A DNA stretch of 64,000 nucleotides from G965237725 sp965237725 (lineage in GTDB: Bacteria > Pseudomonadota > Gammaproteobacteria > Arenicellales > Poriferihabitantaceae), in assembly GCA_965237725.1 (NCBI GenBank), contig OZ250151.1, positions 3,038,001-3,102,000 of the forward strand, written 5' to 3'. A model generated the notes under the pieces. The model was not told the DNA's origin. It made no database searches and worked only from the letters and a program-made list of their open reading frames with translations. Position numbers and translations under genes: made by a program. The stretch's first letter is position 1. The number at the start of each line of letters is the position of its first letter. Of this stretch, positions 59,426 through 64,000 are shown one piece after another.

Positions 59426-60532
59426 CTAAATCTGATACTGGGCAATGGGCGCACCGAGGCTTTCGTAATCCGGTTCAACACCGAGTCCTGGGCTGTCTGA
59501 TACAAATAATTTTCCATCCCGGGTGACTGGTGCTGGTGTTCCCGTGGGTTCGACATTGTAGCTGTGCAGATCGGTGGTGTTGACCAGAAATTCAGGTGGC
59601 GTTGATGCGGCCAGATGGGACAGGGTAGCCGTGGTAATCTCTCCACCCCAGGTGTCTTCGGCTACCACCGGCATGCGATTATCGATAAGAAAGTCCCGCA
59701 CCCGACGGGCTTTAGAAAGTCCGCCCAGGTTTGAGATTTTCAGACAAACGACTTCTGCTGCGCGGTCGTTTATCACTCGTTGGGCCATGTGCATGCCAGT
59801 TATACACTCATCCAGTTTCATCGGACGATCAATTCTTCGTCGAAGCTGGAGGCACTCCTCATAGCTGTGACAGGGTTGTTCCATGATGTAATCCAGGTCC
59901 CGGGTTGCCCGGGCAACTTTCAATGCTTCGTCTACATGCCAGCCCTGGTTGGCGTCGGCCAATGCTTTTTCGTCGGCTTTTAATAACGAAACCGTGGCGT
60001 GTATGCGCTCGATGTCGGTACGCCAGTTTCCGCCTACCTTAATTTGAAATTGACGATAGCCATCAGAACGTAATAACTCCAGTTCTTTGGCCATTTCATC
60101 GGGCTCTTTTTGCGGGGCGGGGCGATACATCGGTGCGCCATCTATCAATTTACCACCGAGCAACATCCAAACCGGTTGGCTGCTTGCTTTGCCGAGAATG
60201 TCCCAGCATGCGGCATCAAAAGGCGCCTTGGCATAACCATGCCCCATGACGGTGTTGTCCATAAACTGTTCTATGCGGGAGACTTGTCTCGGATCTTGTC
60301 CCAGTAATTTTGGCCCAAGTAACCGTGCTACAGCCTCTGTACCCTGACTGTGGGCCACCATGTAATTGTCACCGCATGGACAAAATTCGCCGCAGCCGGA
60401 AATTCCCGCATCAGTATCAATGACAACGATAGTAGATAGCCCGACTTCGATAACATTACCCCGGCCCCAGACATAAGCACCCCGGCCATATTTTAGTGAT
60501 TTCTGATAAAGTGAGATTTTGGTTATTTTCAT
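59426..60532 (-). CDS. Enolase-superfamily enzyme, second HpbD-like paralogue
   Basis: A 368-residue MLE-subgroup enolase-superfamily protein, the same length as the enzyme at 44390. Catalytic Lys are in FQIKVGGNW (165) and CLKISNLGG (265), metal ligands Asp193 (LADAN), Glu218 (MEQP) and Asp241 (LDECI). It shares the GHGYAKAPFDAACWDILGK segment but ends differently (EFLVNTTDL...GAPIAQYQI) and lacks the CDDxWGGDIIAAACTHxGAT signature of HpbD itself (here AEDTWGGEITTATLSHLA). It is probably a related racemase/epimerase or dehydratase with another substrate. It converges on the DMGDH-like gene and is 21 bp after the MDR gene in an operon with the Rieske oxygenase. Confidence 0.8.
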   Translation of the reverse strand: MKITKISLYQKSLKYGRGAYVWGRGNVIEVGLSTIVVIDTDAGISGCGEFCPCGDNYMVAHSQGTEAVARLLGPKLLGQDPRQVSRIEQFMDNTVMGHGYAKAPFDAACWDILGKASSQPVWMLLGGKLIDGAPMYRPAPQKEPDEMAKELELLRSDGYRQFQIKVGGNWRTDIERIHATVSLLKADEKALADANQGWHVDEALKVARATRDLDYIMEQPCHSYEECLQLRRRIDRPMKLDECITGMHMAQRVINDRAAEVVCLKISNLGGLSKARRVRDFLIDNRMPVVAEDTWGGEITTATLSHLAASTPPEFLVNTTDLHSYNVEPTGTPAPVTRDGKLFVSDSPGLGVEPDYESLGAPIAQYQI

Positions 60533-60553
60533 CGCTGTTTAATATAAGTTGAG

Positions 60554-61651
60554 TTATTCCATAGTTACTACAATATTGCCAATATAGGTTTTTTTCATAA
60601 AAGCAGTTTGGGCTTTATCCAGGTCTTTGAGTGGCCAGGTTTCCGCCAGTACGGGTTTTAATTTTCCGGACTCGATGTATTGCACCAGTCGGGCAAATGT
60701 CCCAGCGGGAATGACTGTGGCCCCGGTTAATTGCAAGTCCCGATAAATCAGTTTTCGCAAATCAAAATTCACCATGGGCCCAGATATGCAGCCCGATGTT
60801 GAATATCGGCCACCTTGTCGAAGGCAGTTAATCAATAGCGAGAATGTTTCGCCGCCAACTACATCTGCGGCAACATCGGCGTGACCCCCGCACAGGTTTT
60901 TAATCTCGCTTTCCAGCTTAGGGTTGCTGCGATCGACAACGTGGTCTGCGCCAAGTTCCCGTAGCGTTTTTTCTTTTCCTGCACTTGATATCGCAATTAC
61001 CTTTGCGCCCCTGAATTTTGAAAGTTGAATGGCCGCTGATCCAACCCCGCCCGATGCGCCACTGATAACTATAATTTCGCCTGCACTTAAATTTGCTCGA
61101 CTTATGAGGTTCTCTGCTGTGCCGTAGGCGCAGGCAAATGTCGCCAGTTCAGCATTGCTATATTCGCTGCTAATAACATGGACATTTTCAATCGGTGCCA
61201 AAGCATAGTCTGCATAGCCGCCGTTAACTTCGGAACCAAAGTATCGGGCTTTGGAAAAATCATCAGGGTTATTTTTATCGAGGAACCAAGGATCGATCAT
61301 GACACGATTGCCAATCAGTTCTGAATGCGTGGTTCCAGATACTTCTTCAACCACACCGCAAACATCCGCACCCTGAATCAGGGGAAAACCAATTTGATGA
61401 TTGCCCCAGCTGCCATCTGCGTCATCAGAACTTTCATAACCGCCAATAACCGCATCTTCAGTTATGCCTTGTTCCACGCCTTTGGAATACCAGGCGGTTC
61501 GGGTATTGATGTCGGTATTGTTTAATCCGCATGCGTGGACCCGAACTAGTGCTTGTCCTTCTTTTGGTACAGGGCGGGGCAGTCTTTCGTGATATTTCAG
61601 TTTATCCAGGCCACCGTGTCCGGTGAGCAGGACGGCGCGCATGTTTGTCAT
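60554..61651 (-). CDS. Zinc-independent MDR-family oxidoreductase
   Basis: A 365-residue medium-chain dehydrogenase/reductase of the quinone-oxidoreductase/crotonyl-CoA reductase group. The N-terminal MTNMRAVLLTGHGGLDKLKY and PLIQGADVCGVVEEVSG precede the cofactor loop GASGGVGSAAIQLSKFRGAK (about 185-205). The usual catalytic zinc Cys/His set is incomplete; it may be a zinc-less reductase. Its start overlaps the Rieske stop by 4 bp (ATGA), so it is translationally coupled to the oxygenase. Whether it feeds electrons or handles a product aldehyde is unknown. Confidence 0.8.
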   Translation of the reverse strand: MTNMRAVLLTGHGGLDKLKYHERLPRPVPKEGQALVRVHACGLNNTDINTRTAWYSKGVEQGITEDAVIGGYESSDDADGSWGNHQIGFPLIQGADVCGVVEEVSGTTHSELIGNRVMIDPWFLDKNNPDDFSKARYFGSEVNGGYADYALAPIENVHVISSEYSNAELATFACAYGTAENLISRANLSAGEIIVISGASGGVGSAAIQLSKFRGAKVIAISSAGKEKTLRELGADHVVDRSNPKLESEIKNLCGGHADVAADVVGGETFSLLINCLRQGGRYSTSGCISGPMVNFDLRKLIYRDLQLTGATVIPAGTFARLVQYIESGKLKPVLAETWPLKDLDKAQTAFMKKTYIGNIVVTME

Positions 61652-62835
61652 GAATTCGGGCTGTCCTTGTTGTCCATGTCGTCCATGGTGTTATACACCA
61701 GTCTTGCGAAATGCTGCAGCACCGGATCCCAGTAAGGCGATAACACACCACCATCAAACCCATCTGACGAGCGCCCGGCCTGCATGCGCTCAATGATGCC
61801 AATGTCTTCTAGATTCAGGTCGTGCCAGTTTTGAGTTACGTTGTCTCTCCCGGTTTTATATCTATCTGCACTTACGCCATCACCAATAAAATAAAGCGCA
61901 ATGGTTTCTCGACACTGATCCATCCCCTTTGGGGTGGCTATAAAAACATCGACCTGATCTGGGAAAATTTCGAAAGCAAAATTCGGAAACAGTACAAACC
62001 AGTCTCCACGATTTTGCTTGTCCTTTGGCAGATTTGGGAAATAGGGCAGGCCTTCTCCCCGAGCCGGATCCGTCTTCTGAAATTCGTATCCACAAGTAAG
62101 CACATGGTCGATAAATGTCGGCGGATCGCGCTCTGCCATACTGACAAATGAATTCAGCCAGGGGTGGCAGGAAAATACATGGTAAGGCTCGATAAAATTT
62201 TCGATAGCCAGTTTCCAGTTTGCTTTTAAGTCAAACTCTAACGCTTCGCAAAAATTCAGCTCACTGAAATCATAGCCATCCAGTATGTCGGTGATAGGTT
62301 TAATATAATCCACCAGATCCATTGCATTGCCATCCAGATTGACAAATACCCAGTCATGCCAGATATCACACCGAACATCAACCAGATCTGCTCGATGACA
62401 GTCTGACCGATTAATATCATGTTTTTCGCCGCCATAGAAATGGGGTCGAGCTAATAATTTCCCTTCCAGGCTGTAACTCCAGGAGTGATTGGGGCAGACA
62501 AATGATTTGCTCGCAGTTTTGGTTTCGTTGACCAACTTCGCCCCGCGGTGACGGCAGACATTGTGAAAGGCACGAACCTTTGAATCGTTATCTTTGACCA
62601 GAACGATGGGGCGGCCGGCAATCTCCACCGGTAGCATGTCACCGGGATTTATAAGCTGGTGGGCGAATCCTGCAAAAACCCAGGTTTTTCTAAACACAGT
62701 TTCCTGCTCAAACTTATGAAATTCCGGATTGGTATAGGCAGCATTGGGCAGGGCGGAGCCGTCTGCTGTTGGTTTGTTAAGGCGATCAACAAGGTTTTCA
62801 TCGAAGAATTCAGATCGGTTAACTTGTTTATTCAT
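61648..62835 (-). CDS. Rieske non-heme iron oxygenase, alpha subunit (betaine-demethylase-like)
   Basis: A 395-residue Rieske oxygenase. The [2Fe-2S] ligands are C94-x-H96 (VCRHRGAKL) and C114-x2-H117 (CPNHSWSYS). The mononuclear site is ENFIEPYHVFSCH, with His about 219 and 224 and a Glu (about 216) in the bridging position. This quaternary-amine type includes glycine-betaine, stachydrine and carnitine oxygenases. It is coupled to an MDR gene and an HpbD-like gene, and is divergent from an StcD-like flavoprotein gene: a set that matches proline-betaine/hydroxyproline-betaine demethylation. A dedicated ferredoxin reductase is not visible nearby. Confidence 0.88.
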   Translation of the reverse strand: MNKQVNRSEFFDENLVDRLNKPTADGSALPNAAYTNPEFHKFEQETVFRKTWVFAGFAHQLINPGDMLPVEIAGRPIVLVKDNDSKVRAFHNVCRHRGAKLVNETKTASKSFVCPNHSWSYSLEGKLLARPHFYGGEKHDINRSDCHRADLVDVRCDIWHDWVFVNLDGNAMDLVDYIKPITDILDGYDFSELNFCEALEFDLKANWKLAIENFIEPYHVFSCHPWLNSFVSMAERDPPTFIDHVLTCGYEFQKTDPARGEGLPYFPNLPKDKQNRGDWFVLFPNFAFEIFPDQVDVFIATPKGMDQCRETIALYFIGDGVSADRYKTGRDNVTQNWHDLNLEDIGIIERMQAGRSSDGFDGGVLSPYWDPVLQHFARLVYNTMDDMDNKDSPNS

Positions 62836-62881
62836 GATGATGGAAGAAGTCGAATATGTGAAATAATCGAGAATAATTTAA

Positions 62882-62917
62882 CTAATATGAAAATATAGTG
62901 ATATATTTTCATATTAG
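62882..62917. promoter_or_regulatory. Perfect 36-bp palindrome in the divergent Rieske/flavoprotein promoter
   Basis: CTAATATGAAAATATA (62882-62897) and TATATTTTCATATTAG (62902-62917) are exact inverses around a GTGA spacer, 46 bp from the Rieske start and 42 bp from the flavoprotein start. It is almost certainly an operator for a dimeric or tetrameric regulator. No T-tract and its place between divergent starts argue against a terminator. Confidence 0.75.
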
Positions 62918-62959
62918 CAAGTAAAATAGATCAAACCAGCAAATTTATTTTCAAAACCC

Positions 62960-64000
62960 ATGTTTGAGAACTTATTACAACCCATTGCATTAGGGCCAAC
63001 GGAATTGCCAAATCGGGTATTCAATCCACCCCACGGCACCACCCTGGGTCACAATGGTGTGGTCACCGATGAACTCATTGCCTATCACCAGGCTCGGGCC
63101 AGGGGCGGGACTGGATTGATTATTCTCGAAGGTATGACTTTGCATCCGAGTTATGGTTATAAAGAATCATTTCTCTACGCTGGCAGTGACGACATTATTC
63201 CGGGAATGAAAAATCTGGGGAAGGCCTGTCGACAACTGGGCACCCCGGTTTTCGGCCAATTGTTTCATGCCGGTCGCGCGGTACGCCTCAGCCACGATGG
63301 GTCGAAACCATTGACTTATTCTGCTTCGGATATTCCAGATGAGCGATATCGAGTGGTTTCTGTTCCCATGCCTAACGACATGGTCTGGGAAATCATCGAG
63401 AGCTATGTGGATGCTGCCGGTCGGCTGTGCGATGCTGAACTCGATGGCGTCGAGATTCTTGCTAGCCTGGGCTACCTCATATCCCAGTTTTTAAATCCCT
63501 ATACCAATAATCGGGAAGATGAATTCGGTGGCAGTTTCGAAAATCGCATGCGCATGCTTCGGGAAATTATCAGTCGAACCAGACAAAAAATTGGCCACTC
63601 TAAAACCTTAGGGATACGGGTAACCCTGGATGAGAAAATCGAAAATGGACTGGCAGGGGAGGACATGATAAAAATTTGTCAGGCTCTGGAAAAAGATAAT
63701 CACCTTGATTATTTCAGTGTTATCTCGGGTTCAACTTCTACGCCTGCGGGGTGGATTCACGTTTTTCCGCCAATGGCTATCGCTAATGCTTTCGTGGCTG
63801 ACGATGCGGCGCGATTGAAAGAGGCGATATCCAAACCGGTTCTGGTTGCGGGGCGAATCAATCAACCGCAAATCGCCGAGGAAATTCTTGCTCTGGGAAA
63901 AGCAGACATGATCGGAATGGCCCGGGCTTTAATTACCGATCCCGAATTTGTTAACAAGTTTGCCAGTGGCCGTAGCGATGAAATTCGCGCCTGCATTGGC
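62960..64000 (+). CDS. Old-yellow-enzyme-type flavoprotein, StcD/N-methylproline-demethylase-like (5' part)
   Basis: The first 347 codons, open to the window edge. The protein starts FENLLQPIALGPTELPNRVF and has the TIM-barrel FMN domain of the 2,4-dienoyl-CoA reductase/trimethylamine-dehydrogenase group: the segments LFHAGRAVR, GVEILASLGYLISQFLNPYTN, SFENRMR and the GMARALITDP flavin-phosphate region. The window ends at RACIG, where a C-x2-C iron-sulfur motif of the two-domain family is expected. In stachydrine and hydroxyproline-betaine gene sets an enzyme of this type removes the last N-methyl group. It is divergent from the Rieske gene around a palindrome. Confidence 0.85.
   Translation, partial: MFENLLQPIALGPTELPNRVFNPPHGTTLGHNGVVTDELIAYHQARARGGTGLIILEGMTLHPSYGYKESFLYAGSDDIIPGMKNLGKACRQLGTPVFGQLFHAGRAVRLSHDGSKPLTYSASDIPDERYRVVSVPMPNDMVWEIIESYVDAAGRLCDAELDGVEILASLGYLISQFLNPYTNNREDEFGGSFENRMRMLREIISRTRQKIGHSKTLGIRVTLDEKIENGLAGEDMIKICQALEKDNHLDYFSVISGSTSTPAGWIHVFPPMAIANAFVADDAARLKEAISKPVLVAGRINQPQIAEEILALGKADMIGMARALITDPEFVNKFASGRSDEIRACIG

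Noticed and set aside
59401..59440. Third gene-end repeat near the convergent DMGDH/enolase stops
   Set aside because: TTAG/TTAGA-like similarities are present but too degenerate to distinguish from AT-rich chance.

Overview
The window looks like chromosomal DNA of a marine-type gammaproteobacterium. This rests on hut genes of the HutF route, a Uup/YheS-type ABC-F ATPase, an FMN riboswitch, a CspA-type cold-shock gene and many genes for using nitrogen-rich osmolytes and peptides. Base composition is moderate to slightly AT-rich by eye. I saw no rRNA, tRNA, CRISPR array, prophage or intact transposase. The species cannot be named from this window; a host-associated marine lineage is possible but is inference.

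Layout. 0-10.3 kb: the 3' end of a HAL-family lyase, a convergent block with an NDP-forming acyl-CoA synthetase, an enoyl-CoA hydratase, an ornithine-cyclodeaminase-like protein, hutU and hutI, and the divergent hutF-hutH pair. Together the hut genes cover histidine to formylglutamate. 10.3-18.1 kb: a Tat-exported Cys-rich small protein, a phytanoyl-CoA dioxygenase (PhyH), small conserved proteins, a choline-sulfatase-like sulfatase, and a PhyH-amidotransferase-NTF2 operon. 18.1-21.6 kb: a GT-C-like membrane protein and a UDP-galactopyranose-mutase-like flavoprotein. 21.8-25.7 kb: a GST, a DHDPS-family deaminase, a D-amino-acid dehydrogenase and a two-Cys hydroxyproline epimerase, which form a hydroxyproline catabolic operon. 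25.9-30.6 kb: an FAD-linked oxidase, a metal permease with ArsR regulator and palindromic operators, a DUF1989 protein, a cold-shock gene with terminator, and an RRM protein. 30.8-38.5 kb: ABC-F, an SDR, a CocE/X-Pro-type hydrolase, a membrane dipeptidase, a PhzF-like protein and another SDR. 38.5-45.5 kb: a gamma-butyrobetaine-hydroxylase-like enzyme, then a PhyH-TauD-Rieske oxygenase operon, an orphan solute-binding protein and an enolase-superfamily enzyme very like hydroxyproline-betaine 2-epimerase. 45.5-50.3 kb: transporters, a thioesterase, and a YafY/WYL regulator with a palindrome beside a small CutA/NIF3-like protein. 50.3-51.1 kb: FMN riboswitch and type II lumazine synthase. 51.1-56.9 kb: cupin, phosphatase, three more 2OG oxygenases, proline iminopeptidase and a GST. 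57-64 kb: a dimethylglycine/sarcosine-dehydrogenase-like flavoprotein, a second enolase-superfamily enzyme, an MDR oxidoreductase, a Rieske oxygenase, and the start of an old-yellow-enzyme/StcD-like demethylase across a divergent promoter with a perfect 36-bp palindrome.

How it fits together. Most genes release, hydroxylate, epimerise or N-demethylate amino-acid and betaine substrates: histidine, hydroxyproline, proline/hydroxyproline betaine, methylated glycines, carnitine-like compounds and choline sulfate. Peptidases that act next to proline are mixed in. Eight Fe(II)/2-oxoglutarate oxygenases and two Rieske oxygenases in 64 kb is an unusual density. A small inverted-repeat element (three copies, IS5-like YTAR target sites) is scattered among these modules, and several genes end in short tandem duplications that contain their own stop codon.
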